Positions 6,394 to 15,536 of a stretch of 19,704 nucleotides of DNA are shown here, piece by piece. Both the position numbers and the translations under genes were made by a program. A model generated the notes under the pieces. The model saw only the letters and a list, made by a program, of their open reading frames with translations, made no database searches and was not told where the DNA came from. Source of the DNA: CAMPJM01 sp964440915 (GTDB taxonomy: Bacteria; Bacteroidota; Bacteroidia; Cytophagales; Cyclobacteriaceae); contig CAYTTV010000059.1 in NCBI GenBank assembly GCA_964440915.1, positions 1-19,704 of the forward strand, written 5' to 3'. The first letter of the stretch is position 1. The number at the start of each line of letters is the position of its first letter.

Positions 6394-9300
6394 ATGAGAG
6401 CAAAGATTTACTTATGTTTTGCGCTGATGTTATTTGCCGGCATGGCTTGGGCACAAGTGTCCACCATATCGGGCAAAATCACAGACAGTGAATCGGGAGA
6501 GCCGTTGCCAGGCGTGAATGTTATTATAAAAAACACCATGCAAGGTACGGTCACCGATATTGATGGTAACTACGCGATACAAGCATCTCCAGAAGATGTA
6601 CTGGTATTTTCTTTTATAGGCTATTTATCTGAAGAGTTGCCTGTAGGTACACGAACCACTATTGACTACTCCTTGATGCCCAATATAGAAACCCTAAGCG
6701 AGCTAGTCGTGGTAGGTTATGGGGTGCAAAAGAAGAGTGTGGTGACAGGTGCTATTTCTAGCCTTAAAGCTTCAGATTTAGAAACACTGCCTGTAAATTC
6801 TGTGAGCCAATCTTTACAAGGAAGAGTTTCTGGGCTAACCATTGCTTCCAACAGTGGCCAGCCGGGTGAGGGCGCTACCATTAGGATTAGAGGAATCACT
6901 ACTTTAAATAATAACGACCCGCTTTGGGTAGTGGACGGTGTTGTTGTTGATAATGGCGGCATTGGCTATCTGAATCAATCCGATATTGCTTCTATAGAGG
7001 TATTGAAAGATGCTGCTTCTCAAGCCATTTATGGTACACGCGCTGCTGCAGGGGTTGTTTTGATTACCACAAAGAGTGGTCAACCAGGGGAAATGAGGGT
7101 TAACTATAGCGGTTACTACGGTACTTCTGCTCCCGCTAGAAAACTTGATCTGTTGAATGCAACAGAGTATGCTACTTTGCGCAATGAAGCTTCTGTTGCA
7201 GATGGCAAAAGTATTATTTATGCTGATCCTGCATCACTAGGAAAAGGTACTGATTGGCAAGATCAAATATTTAATAATGATGCCAGAAGACAAAACCACG
7301 AACTGAGTATTAGTGGAGGAAATGATATTTCTACTTTTTATCTATCCTTTGGCTATTTGGATCAGGAAGGAATTGTAGCTTCTGATATCTCTAACTACGA
7401 AAGATATAACTTCCGTATCAATTCCACCCATAAGTTAGCCAAATGGCTTACGATAGGAGAAAATATTGGTTATGCGCGCAATAAGTCTATTGGCTTAGGC
7501 AATACTAACAGTGAGTTTGGTGGGCCATTAAGCTCTGCTATCAACTTAGATCCGCTTACTCCTGTAGTAGTCACAGACCCTGCAGTGGCTGAAGGAAGCC
7601 CCTATGAAGGCAATCCAGTGTTTAGGGATGCTCAAGGAAGACCTTATGGCATTTCAAGTGCAGTAGGGCAAGAGATGTCCAACCCATTAGCTTATATGAA
7701 AACAAGGCTTGGAAACCATAGCTGGGGAGACAATATTGTAGGAAATATGTTTGCTGAAGTGAAGCCTATTGAAGGGTTGGTTTTGAGGTCCACAGTGGGT
7801 TTTAAATTGGCCTATTGGGGTGACGTGTCTTTTACGCCTATATTTTACCTTGCTGCTACTCAGCAAAATGATGTTGCTAGATACTATAAAAGTGTGAACA
7901 GGAGGTTTGATTGGAATGTGGAAAATACCTTGAGCTATACAACTTCTCTTGAAAACCACAACTTCACCTTCTTGATAGGGCAAGGCGCGTACCAAGATGA
8001 TTTCAGTAGCAATATAAATGTTACAAAATCAGGGATTCCTGTAGATACTTTTGACGATGCTTCCATGAATTATAATGTGCCTTCTGCTGACAGGGAGGGC
8101 AATGGGGGTGAAGGCGCACCTCATAATGTGTCTTCATTGTTTGCAAGGCTAAACTATAATTTTGACGAGAAATATTTATTGACGGCAGTAGCGAGGAGAG
8201 ATGGCTCATCGAAATTTGGGAGCAATAACAAATACGGATTTTTTCCTTCCGGTTCTCTTGGCTGGGTAGCTTCCAGAGAAGGTTTTTGGCCATCAAACAA
8301 TATAGTGAATTTTCTTAAAATCCGTGGGGGATATGGTGTAGTAGGAAATGCAGCTATCAATAATTTTTTGTACGTATCTACTATAGGTGGGGGCAGAGAT
8401 TATACTATTGGTACTGGAAATGCCTCATCTCCAGGGTATAGTCCTAATGCACCAAGCAATCCTGATCTGCAGTGGGAAGAAACTAGTCAATTGAATATAG
8501 GGTTTGAAGCTACTATTCTTCAAGACCTTACATTAACCTTTGATTGGTATAAGAAAGAGACCTCTAAGATATTAAGAGTTAATCGAATGCCCGGGTATGG
8601 AGGATATATTAGTGACCCGACTGCCAATATAGGAGATATGGAGAATAAGGGAGTGGAAGTTGAGTTGGGCTATAACAAACGTATTGGGGAAGTGGAATTC
8701 TCTTTAACGGGTAATGTTTCCTATTTAGACAACAAGGTTACGAATTTGGGAGATATAGAGTATTATAATACCTCAAGTTTCCAAAACATGGGCAATATGG
8801 CCCGGATGGCTGTCGGGAAGCCGATCGATTCTTTCTATGGATATGAGCGACTGGGCATTTTCCAAACCTCTGAGGATATCCAGAACCACCAAAATTCTGA
8901 AGGGCAAATTATCCAAGCTGATGCAAAGCCTGGCGACTTTATATGGGCAGACCTTAACGATGACGGTCAGATAAATGACGAGGACAGGACATTCTTAGGC
9001 AGCCCAATTCCTGACTGGTCTTATGGAATCAATCTCTCTGCAAGTTACAAAGGATTTGATCTTTTGGTCTTTGGGCAAGGCGTCGCTGGCAATCAGATTT
9101 TCCAAGGGTTGCGTCGATTAGATATTTCCAATGCCAATTGGCAAGCCAAGGCTTTGGGACGCTGGACCGGAGCAGGCACCTCCAATGATTTCCCCCGACT
9201 TTCCAATGATGATAAAAACGAAAACTTCAAGAAGGCCTCTGACTTCTATTTAGAAGATGGAGATTACTTTAGAATTAAGGTGATTCAATTGGGATATAAC

Positions 9301-9489
9301 CTTCCTCAATCCATTATAGAAAGAGCGGGTTTGTCCAGGGCTAGGGTCTATATAATGGGCGAGAATCTTTTCACATTTACAAAATATACAGGATACGATC
9401 CTGAGATTGGTGGAGGCTCATTTGGAATAGACCGCGGGATATATCCTCAGGCACGGTCATTTATGATAGGCGCTAATCTCACCTTCTAA
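6394..9489 (+). CDS. SusC-family TonB-dependent outer-membrane glycan transporter
   Basis: 1031 residues, typical for SusC. A cleavable signal peptide ends near AWAQ (18-21). Residues about 23-97 form the carboxypeptidase-regulatory-like N-terminal domain (ISGKITDSESGEPLPGVNV, with DGNYAI). A TonB-box-like segment ELVVVGYG (103-110) follows, then a plug domain (about 112-225, including SLQGRVSGLTI, IRIRG and DPLWVVDG). The rest is a 22-strand beta-barrel ending in an aromatic residue (GANLTF). It imports oligosaccharides across the outer membrane using TonB energy, with SusD as its lid. It is the first gene of the plus-strand locus, with only 23 bp before SusD. The substrate is inferred from the downstream GH5, GH30 and GH3 genes as a beta-glucan. 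Confidence 0.96.
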   Translation: MRAKIYLCFALMLFAGMAWAQVSTISGKITDSESGEPLPGVNVIIKNTMQGTVTDIDGNYAIQASPEDVLVFSFIGYLSEELPVGTRTTIDYSLMPNIETLSELVVVGYGVQKKSVVTGAISSLKASDLETLPVNSVSQSLQGRVSGLTIASNSGQPGEGATIRIRGITTLNNNDPLWVVDGVVVDNGGIGYLNQSDIASIEVLKDAASQAIYGTRAAAGVVLITTKSGQPGEMRVNYSGYYGTSAPARKLDLLNATEYATLRNEASVADGKSIIYADPASLGKGTDWQDQIFNNDARRQNHELSISGGNDISTFYLSFGYLDQEGIVASDISNYERYNFRINSTHKLAKWLTIGENIGYARNKSIGLGNTNSEFGGPLSSAINLDPLTPVVVTDPAVAEGSPYEGNPVFRDAQGRPYGISSAVGQEMSNPLAYMKTRLGNHSWGDNIVGNMFAEVKPIEGLVLRSTVGFKLAYWGDVSFTPIFYLAATQQNDVARYYKSVNRRFDWNVENTLSYTTSLENHNFTFLIGQGAYQDDFSSNINVTKSGIPVDTFDDASMNYNVPSADREGNGGEGAPHNVSSLFARLNYNFDEKYLLTAVARRDGSSKFGSNNKYGFFPSGSLGWVASREGFWPSNNIVNFLKIRGGYGVVGNAAINNFLYVSTIGGGRDYTIGTGNASSPGYSPNAPSNPDLQWEETSQLNIGFEATILQDLTLTFDWYKKETSKILRVNRMPGYGGYISDPTANIGDMENKGVEVELGYNKRIGEVEFSLTGNVSYLDNKVTNLGDIEYYNTSSFQNMGNMARMAVGKPIDSFYGYERLGIFQTSEDIQNHQNSEGQIIQADAKPGDFIWADLNDDGQINDEDRTFLGSPIPDWSYGINLSASYKGFDLLVFGQGVAGNQIFQGLRRLDISNANWQAKALGRWTGAGTSNDFPRLSNDDKNENFKKASDFYLEDGDYFRIKVIQLGYNLPQSIIERAGLSRARVYIMGENLFTFTKYTGYDPEIGGGSFGIDRGIYPQARSFMIGANLTF

Positions 9490-9512
9490 TTTTTGATTTT
9501 AAAGAAAAACAT

Positions 9513-11057
9513 ATGAAAAAGACACATAAAAGATATTTTGTGGCCCTAACCTTAAGCTTTTGCTTGCTAGGGGCGTGCTCAGATAACTTTCTAGAGGTTG
9601 ACCCTGTGGGTTTGGCATTAGAAGATAACTACTACCGCAATGCAGAAGAAGCCTATAATGGGTTGGTGGCGGCCTACGATCCCCTCGGTTGGGCAGGGAC
9701 CTATGTCAACAAAACATTCCCTTTAAATGCTGTTTCCGATGACTTTCATTGTGGTGGCGGAAGTGCAACGGACAATAATCACGTTCAGGTTTGGGACAAG
9801 TTTACAGTTACACCAGTAGAGGGCCCTCAAAATGAGTTATGGAGGAAAGGGTATTCAGGCATATTCAGGACCAATATCCTGATAGAAAAATTGCCCAATG
9901 TCGATATGGACGAAAACTTGATGAAGAGGTTTGTGGCAGAAGCTAAGTTTCTAAGAGCGTATTATTATTTCGACTTGATTCGTTTTTTTAGGAATATCCC
10001 TTTAATCCTGGAGCCACTGGCTACTGCTGAAATCTTCACAGTAGAACAAGCAGAAAGAGCTGCCGTTTTTAAAGCAATTGAAGATGACCTGATTGCCGCT
10101 ATAGCTGACTTACCCCCTACTATTAACAAAGAAGCGGAAGCTGGAAGAGCCACAGAAGGTGCCGGAAGGGCTTTATTGGGTAAGGTTTACTTGGAGCAAG
10201 ACAAGTTTGATCTTGCAGCAGCGCAGTTTGCAGAAGTAAATGGAACGCCAGGCGGTACTAGCCAGTACGGCTATAAATTGATGGATAACTATGCTGACTT
10301 ATTCAAACTGGAAAATGAGTTCAATGAAGAATCTATTTTTGAAATAAGCCATAACTCTACCTCAAATCAAGGTTGGGACGGATATGGTAGCACCGAGGGT
10401 AATGTGTTGGCCATTCTAGTGGCGCCAAGATCCTATGTTATCAAAGATAAAGATGCGGGAGCACCTACTTTTGTTTCGGGCTGGAGTTTCAATACCGTAA
10501 CGGAAAGTTTAGTGAATGCTTTTGTACAGGGAGGAGTTTATGATCCTAGATATACGGCTACCATAGCTAATATAGACAGCCTTGAACAAGCAGGCATAGT
10601 AAGTTATGAGCACGCTTTTGAAAACACAGGTTATTTCTTAGCCAAATTTGCTGGTAGAGAAGAAAATAAGTCCACGGGAACAGGTGCCATGGAGTTGAAC
10701 TTCCCTACCAACGAATATGAAATTAGATTGGCAGATACTTATCTTTTAGAAGCAGAAGCTATTGTAAGAGGCAGTGGAGGTGAAGGAGATTCCCGTGCCC
10801 AAGCTTTACTGGATGCTGTACGGGCAAGAGTAGGTTTAGGCACTGTTCTGGCTACTTTCGACAATATATTTGCTGAAAGGAGATTGGAGCTGGCTGGCGA
10901 AGGTCATCGTTGGTTTGATTTGATACGTACAGGAAAGGCAGAGTCTGTTCTTGCAACCAAAGGTTTTATAAAAGGCAAGCATGAGTACCTTCCTATTCCA
11001 CAAAGCGAAGTGGATTTTGACAAAACACAGATCAAACAAGATCCTGCATACCAATAG
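9513..11057 (+). CDS. SusD/RagB-family surface glycan-binding lipoprotein
   Basis: 514 residues. The lipobox LLGAC places the lipidated Cys at 22, followed by SDNFLEVDP, the usual SusD mature start. SusD hallmarks are present: RAYYYFDLIRFF (148-159) in the TPR-like helical region, and the C-terminal stretch RRLELAGEGHRWFDLIRTG near 456-475 followed by YLPIP. It caps the SusC barrel on the outer leaflet and delivers oligosaccharides. It follows SusC by 23 bp and is surely co-transcribed. The Asn-, Gly- and aromatic-rich insert at about 70-105 could contribute to glycan binding, but the binding residues cannot be assigned from sequence. Confidence 0.96.
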   Translation: MKKTHKRYFVALTLSFCLLGACSDNFLEVDPVGLALEDNYYRNAEEAYNGLVAAYDPLGWAGTYVNKTFPLNAVSDDFHCGGGSATDNNHVQVWDKFTVTPVEGPQNELWRKGYSGIFRTNILIEKLPNVDMDENLMKRFVAEAKFLRAYYYFDLIRFFRNIPLILEPLATAEIFTVEQAERAAVFKAIEDDLIAAIADLPPTINKEAEAGRATEGAGRALLGKVYLEQDKFDLAAAQFAEVNGTPGGTSQYGYKLMDNYADLFKLENEFNEESIFEISHNSTSNQGWDGYGSTEGNVLAILVAPRSYVIKDKDAGAPTFVSGWSFNTVTESLVNAFVQGGVYDPRYTATIANIDSLEQAGIVSYEHAFENTGYFLAKFAGREENKSTGTGAMELNFPTNEYEIRLADTYLLEAEAIVRGSGGEGDSRAQALLDAVRARVGLGTVLATFDNIFAERRLELAGEGHRWFDLIRTGKAESVLATKGFIKGKHEYLPIPQSEVDFDKTQIKQDPAYQ

Positions 11058-11066
11058 TAAACAGTT

Positions 11067-11109
11067 TTGGGACATTCTTTTGACTTGAAAGGTCAGGAGA
11101 ATATCCCAA
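11067..11109 (+). repeat. Intergenic hairpin between SusD and the glycan-binding lipoprotein gene
   Basis: Nested inverted repeats begin 10 nt after the SusD stop: TTGGGA (11067-11072) with TCCCAA (11104-11109), ATTCT (11074-11078) with AGAAT (11098-11102), and TGAC (11081-11084) with GTCA (11092-11095). Single C and A bases oppose each other between the first two stems. The next bases do not form a long U-tract, so this is more likely an mRNA-stability or attenuation structure than a full terminator. It could help keep the SusC/SusD message more abundant than the enzymes downstream. Confidence 0.55.
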
Positions 11110-11141
11110 CACATTTATTTCTTATAGAAAAAATATAACCT

Positions 11142-12578
11142 ATGAAAGCAATTATATATTCATACCGTTCATGGCTGGCAATAATGCTAGTTGCATGTCT
11201 GTTTGTAGGCTGTTCTCCCGATGACGAGGACCTTACGCTTGGTAAACTGCCTGCAGATCCTTCATTTACGATAGATAAAATTGATGGGCTTGTAAATACT
11301 TACCTCTTAACAAGCCAAATAGAAGCGGCTACTTTCCAATGGGATAAAGGCAATGGTTTCAAAACAGGCAATAAAATAGATACTGCCTACTTCCCGCAAG
11401 CAGGAACATACACAGTTAAAATGAATGCATTCACCCAAGGGGGTATGGTAACTGCCGAAAATACAGTTACTGTAGCGGAGGACGATCCTGACGCAGGTTG
11501 TTTTGGCGATGAAATAGCGCTGCTTACCGGTTGTGGAGAGTCGCAAACCTGGGTCTTGGCAGGAGCAGGTTCGCTGATGGTAGCCCCGGCAGATGGCAGC
11601 GCAGTTTGGTGGTCGATTTCTGCAAGTGAGGCTGAAGGGAGAGGTTGTGTGATGAATGATGAATATACCTTCTATGAAGATGGTACTTTTGTCTTTGATA
11701 GCAAAGGAGATGTATGGGTAGAAAATGATAGTCCATTAGGCTTAGGAAGTGGGGATCAATGTGCTAGCTGGGATGATATAGATTCAGAATTTCAAGCATG
11801 GAGTGGTGGTACGCATGCTTACAAAATTGAAGGTGACAAGCTGACCTTAAATGGTTTAGGTGTATTCCTTGGAATCTATAAAGTATTCAACACAGACTTA
11901 GATGAAGGAACGCCAGTACCGGTAGAGTCAATTACTTATGAGATCGTAGAATTAACGGCCAAAAAACTGGTGGTTAAATTGGTTTACAATGGTGGTGGCA
12001 ATATGTGGCAATTTACCTTTAAGCCATTAGGTAGTGAAGACGAGCCAGAGGAAAATGATGATGACATCGTGGAAGGTGAGAACCTTCTAGTGGGTGGAGA
12101 TATGGCAGATCCTGCTGCTGATTGGAATTTTAACGGTACAGGCAGTACTGCAGATACTGATTACGAATTTGCAGACGGGGCAGTGAAGTTCAGTAATGAC
12201 GGTAAGTCACAAAGCAATGTTGCCATGTGGCAGGAAGTGGAATTGGAAGGCGGTAAGACTTATCGTTTCTCAGCTTCGGTAAAAGGTTCAGGTATGGACA
12301 ACTCATGGTTTGAAATCCTTGTGATGGATAGTGAGCCTGTGGATGGGGAAGATTATGGTGAAGCGTTTAGAATAGCCGGATTACACACGTGGTCAGGTTG
12401 TGGTGTGGAGCCTTTTGATGGAAAATTGCCTAATTTATCTTGCGTGGGCAATGGGAGAATAGCCATCGAAACAAGTGGAACTTATTATTTATTTATGAAA
12501 GCAGGAAGCTGGGATGGAAGCCTGGGAACAGACGGCCTCACAGTGGATGATGTTAAATTTGCCGAGATAATTAATTAA
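11142..12578 (+). CDS. Surface glycan-binding lipoprotein (PKD-like, lipocalin-like, CBM4/22-like)
   Basis: 478 residues. The lipobox FVGC gives lipidated Cys24, followed by an acidic PDDEDL stretch consistent with surface export. Residues about 37-113 form a PKD-like Ig domain (AATFQWDKGNG, AGTYTVKMNAF). Residues about 119-297 resemble the lipocalin-like folds of SusE-position proteins, with DEYTFYEDGTFVFDS and LTLNGLGVFLGIYK. An acidic linker (298-312, EDEPEENDDD) leads to a C-terminal module at about 313-476. Its pattern fits a CBM4/CBM22-type beta-sandwich: GENLLVGGDMADPAADWNF, aromatic-rich strands, and LTVDDVKF at the end. It contains no catalytic domain. Its SusE/F-like position directly after SusD suggests it holds the polysaccharide at the cell surface for the enzymes and SusC/D. 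The ligand is not determinable from sequence. Confidence 0.85.
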   Translation: MKAIIYSYRSWLAIMLVACLFVGCSPDDEDLTLGKLPADPSFTIDKIDGLVNTYLLTSQIEAATFQWDKGNGFKTGNKIDTAYFPQAGTYTVKMNAFTQGGMVTAENTVTVAEDDPDAGCFGDEIALLTGCGESQTWVLAGAGSLMVAPADGSAVWWSISASEAEGRGCVMNDEYTFYEDGTFVFDSKGDVWVENDSPLGLGSGDQCASWDDIDSEFQAWSGGTHAYKIEGDKLTLNGLGVFLGIYKVFNTDLDEGTPVPVESITYEIVELTAKKLVVKLVYNGGGNMWQFTFKPLGSEDEPEENDDDIVEGENLLVGGDMADPAADWNFNGTGSTADTDYEFADGAVKFSNDGKSQSNVAMWQEVELEGGKTYRFSASVKGSGMDNSWFEILVMDSEPVDGEDYGEAFRIAGLHTWSGCGVEPFDGKLPNLSCVGNGRIAIETSGTYYLFMKAGSWDGSLGTDGLTVDDVKFAEIIN

Positions 12579-12595
12579 GGACTTTTCAATGCTAC

Positions 12596-12681
12596 TTAAT
12601 GTCGTTTAGTTAAGACAATTATCCCTTCTCGATTTAGGAGAAGGCATGAGGTTTTTAAAAAGCTTAACTAGACGACATTAA
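12596..12681 (+). repeat. 3' hairpin element, copy 2
   Basis: A long nearly perfect hairpin. The arm 12596-12614 pairs with 12663-12681 over 19 bp, with one G-U pair (12606 with 12671). An inner stem CCTTCTC (12624-12630) pairs with GAGAAGG (12638-12644) around a 7-nt loop. It starts 17 nt after the stop codon of the glycan-binding lipoprotein. The 5' arm ATGTCGTTTAGTTAAG is the same motif as in the hairpin at 3633-3674, in the same orientation relative to transcription. No U-tract follows. It may protect the 3' end of the SusCD-lipoprotein message or be a dispersed REP-like element. Confidence 0.75.
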
Positions 12682-12689
12682 TAAATAAT

Positions 12690-12730
12690 AAATTATTGCT
12701 ATGCCGTATGAAAAAGTGCAGCAATAATTT
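12690..12730 (+). repeat. Perfect 11-bp hairpin in the GH5 leader
   Basis: AAATTATTGCT (12690-12700) is the exact reverse complement of AGCAATAATTT (12720-12730), with a 19-nt loop, ending 19 nt before the GH5 start codon. No U-tract follows, so it is not a classical terminator. It could be an operator, an mRNA structure that controls GH5 translation, or a processing site separating GH5-GH30 from the upstream genes. The loop contains an 8-codon ATG frame ending in TAA at 12701-12727; I do not call it a gene. Confidence 0.6.
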
Positions 12731-12749
12731 GAAATTAAAATACTGAAAT

Positions 12750-15515
12750 ATGAAGAAATTTTGTTCAATACGAATCGGTTGCCTGTGGCTAATATGCCTA
12801 CTATTTCCTTTCGCCGGGAGCAGTCAAGGTTTTCTGAAAACTGATGGCACCGATATAGTTAACGAAAATGGCGAAGTGGTCATTTGGCGAGGTGTAGGCC
12901 TGGGGGGATGGATGCTGCAAGAAGGGTACATGCTGAAGACTGCCGGCCCTCAGTACAAAATAGAAGACCGCATAGAAGCGTTGATCGGCAAGGATAGAAA
13001 GGAAGAATTTTATGATGCGTGGTTGGCCAATCATATGCAAAAGATAGATGTGGATTCCATGGCATCTTGGGGGTTTAACTCCATCAGGCTGCCCATGCAC
13101 TATAAGCTTTATACACCTCCCATAGAGGACGAGCCTGTGCCCGGTGAAATCACTTGGATAGATAAGGGTTTTGAAATGACGGACCAGCTTTTGGAATGGT
13201 GCAAAGCCAATAACATGTACCTCATACTGGACCTGCATGCTGCACCGGGTGGGCAAGGAGAAAATGCGGATATCAACGATTATGACCCTTCCAAACCGTC
13301 ACTGTGGGAAAGTGAGGCCAATGAAGAGAAGATGATTGCCTTATGGCGCAAGTTGGCAGAGCGGTATGCTGACGAACCCATGATAGGCGGTTATGATATC
13401 ATCAACGAGCCTAACTGGGGTTTTACCAATCATGCTGGTGATCCCAATGGATGTTCTGAAAGCAAGAATGAACAACTTTGGGACCTTCAAAGAAGAGTGA
13501 TAGAAGCGATCCGTGAAGTGGACGAAAACCATATTGTGATTATTGAAGGAAACTGTTGGGGCAATAATTATAATGGCCTTCCTGCAGAACTTTGGGATGA
13601 TAATCTGGTCATAAGTTTTCATAAATACTGGAATAGTAACGACCAAAATGCCATTCAAGGGCTAGTTAACCTAAGCGAAAAGTATAATGTGCCTTTATAC
13701 TTGGGGGAATCTGGTGAGAACTCCAATACTTGGTTTACGGATGCTATAAGTCTGGCAGAAGAAAATGGCATAGGTTGGGCTTGGTGGCCTTTAAAGAAAA
13801 TTGGGATCAACAACCCGCTTGAGATAAGACCAAATGCAGGCTATCAGAAAGTGATCGACTGGCGTCCAGGTCAGCCAAAGCCTGATCCAGAGGAAGCCTA
13901 CCAAGCTTTGATGCAGTTTGCTGAAGACATTAAATTGGAAAATAATATATACCACAAGGATGTGGTGGACGCCATGATTCGTCAACCCCATTCCATGGAG
14001 GCCATACCATTTAAGGACCATACAATTTCGTCCACTTCCAACACGATTGTCTATGCTACAGATTATGACCTTGGAAGGGCAGGTATAGCTTACCATGATG
14101 CAGAATCTGCCAATACTACGGGCAACGCCGGAGGGCTGGCCTGGAACAAGGGATATGCTTATAGAAATGATGGTGTTGACATAGAGGCATGTGAGGATGA
14201 GGAAATGAATGGATACAATGTGGGATGGACCGAAACGGGTGAATGGATGCAATATACAGTAACTGTTGAAGAGGAGGGTGTTTATACCATTGGTATAAGA
14301 ACAGCTTCCAGTGGCAGTGCCGGTAAAATATCCCTTACATCAAACGGATACAAGATTACCGAAAGCATTGCCTTGCCTAATACAGGAGGGTATCAAGTAT
14401 GGGAAACCACTACTGTTGAAGATGTATATCTGAAAAGCGGACAAAATGTTTTAAGGATAAATATGGATGTTGGTGGGTTTAACCTCAATTACCTGGAATT
14501 TTCAAAACAAGCAACTCCTGCATCAGAACAGCCAAAAATATTGGATGGCAGTATTCATCACGGAGAAAAAGTGATCAACTTGGTGTTTAACCAGCCTTTT
14601 GAGCCCATTCCCGAAGTACATGGTTTTACTGTAAAAGTAAATGGAGCGGAAGTTGATGTTGAGGCCGTCAACTTAATGGCAGATGAAGACCAAATCATCA
14701 GCATACTGTTGTCTGAGCCTGTCGTTTTCGGAGATAATGTTACGCTTAGTTATTCAGGTACGGAAGTTACCAGTGCTGCAGGTGCAGGACTGGCAGCTTT
14801 TGCCGATCAAGCAATAGAGATCCTGACAGTATATCAAGTGTTCAATGTTCCGGGCAGGATTAAGATGGAACATTTTGCTGCCAATAATGGCTTTGAGTTT
14901 GAAACCTCAGAAGATACCGGCGGTGGGCAGAATGCAGGGCATACCAATCCTGGTGATTACCTCGACTTTTGGGTCATGGTAGAGAAAGATGGTTATTATA
15001 AACCGGAATTGCGCATAGCTGCTTTGAGCGCAAGTGGAGGTGTTAAGTTGCAGTTGGTAAAAGAAGAGGGTATCGAAGAACTGGCGGCCATGGATTTCGC
15101 CTCGACCGGTGGATGGCAGACCTGGAAGACCATGGTGGGAGATGAACTGTTTTTGACAGCAGGGCTGCATACTTTGCGGGTTTTGGCTACTAAAGCAAAC
15201 TTTAATATCAACTGGCTTAATTTGGGTTACTTATATGAAAATAAACCTTTGGGGTTAAACGACCAGAACAAAAATGCTAAAGTGCTCATTTATCCAAACC
15301 CGTCATTGGGTAGTTTTAAGATACAATTCGGCGATAACCAACATTTGCCAGAGGTACTTTCTTTCTATGACATTGATGGCAAGAAATTGCTGGAACTACC
15401 CCTCCAAAAGGGGCTTTCCGAATATAGCATAGAGCATGATTTTCGTAAGGGGCTTTGCTATGTGGTGTTCGAATTAGAAGGAAAGCGTTGGGCACAAAAA
15501 CTCATTATTGATTAG
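12750..15515 (+). CDS. GH5 beta-glucanase with two CBM6-like modules and T9SS sorting domain
   Basis: 921 residues with a signal peptide ending near GSSQG (23-27). The GH5 (beta/alpha)8 catalytic domain spans about 28-395. Conserved Arg113 (SIRLP), His163 (DLHAAPGGQG), acid/base Glu220 in IINEPNW, His291 (SFHKYW), nucleophile Glu320 in LYLGESG and WAWWP at 343-347 are all present. The RGVGLGGWM start recalls exo-beta-1,3-glucanase-type GH5 enzymes, but I cannot fix the subfamily. Residues about 430-584 form a CBM6-like module (GEWMQYTV, GGYQVW, GGFNLNYLEF). About 593-693 is an Ig-like spacer. About 700-828 is a second CBM6-like module (GDYLDFWV, GGWQTW, NFNINWLNLGY). The C-terminus (about 843-921, VLIYPNPSLGSFKIQF to KLIID) is a type A type IX secretion sorting domain. 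So the enzyme is exported across the outer membrane and probably anchored. It likely performs the first extracellular cut of a beta-glucan. GH30 begins 21 bp later. Confidence 0.92.
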   Translation: MKKFCSIRIGCLWLICLLFPFAGSSQGFLKTDGTDIVNENGEVVIWRGVGLGGWMLQEGYMLKTAGPQYKIEDRIEALIGKDRKEEFYDAWLANHMQKIDVDSMASWGFNSIRLPMHYKLYTPPIEDEPVPGEITWIDKGFEMTDQLLEWCKANNMYLILDLHAAPGGQGENADINDYDPSKPSLWESEANEEKMIALWRKLAERYADEPMIGGYDIINEPNWGFTNHAGDPNGCSESKNEQLWDLQRRVIEAIREVDENHIVIIEGNCWGNNYNGLPAELWDDNLVISFHKYWNSNDQNAIQGLVNLSEKYNVPLYLGESGENSNTWFTDAISLAEENGIGWAWWPLKKIGINNPLEIRPNAGYQKVIDWRPGQPKPDPEEAYQALMQFAEDIKLENNIYHKDVVDAMIRQPHSMEAIPFKDHTISSTSNTIVYATDYDLGRAGIAYHDAESANTTGNAGGLAWNKGYAYRNDGVDIEACEDEEMNGYNVGWTETGEWMQYTVTVEEEGVYTIGIRTASSGSAGKISLTSNGYKITESIALPNTGGYQVWETTTVEDVYLKSGQNVLRINMDVGGFNLNYLEFSKQATPASEQPKILDGSIHHGEKVINLVFNQPFEPIPEVHGFTVKVNGAEVDVEAVNLMADEDQIISILLSEPVVFGDNVTLSYSGTEVTSAAGAGLAAFADQAIEILTVYQVFNVPGRIKMEHFAANNGFEFETSEDTGGGQNAGHTNPGDYLDFWVMVEKDGYYKPELRIAALSASGGVKLQLVKEEGIEELAAMDFASTGGWQTWKTMVGDELFLTAGLHTLRVLATKANFNINWLNLGYLYENKPLGLNDQNKNAKVLIYPNPSLGSFKIQFGDNQHLPEVLSFYDIDGKKLLELPLQKGLSEYSIEHDFRKGLCYVVFELEGKRWAQKLIID

Positions 15516-15536
15516 TAAAAATTAAAATTCGAAAGG

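Noticed and set aside
12701..12727. Eight-codon frame in the loop of the GH5-leader hairpin
   Set aside because: Length and chance occurrence make it unsupported as a gene; kept only as a note on the hairpin.
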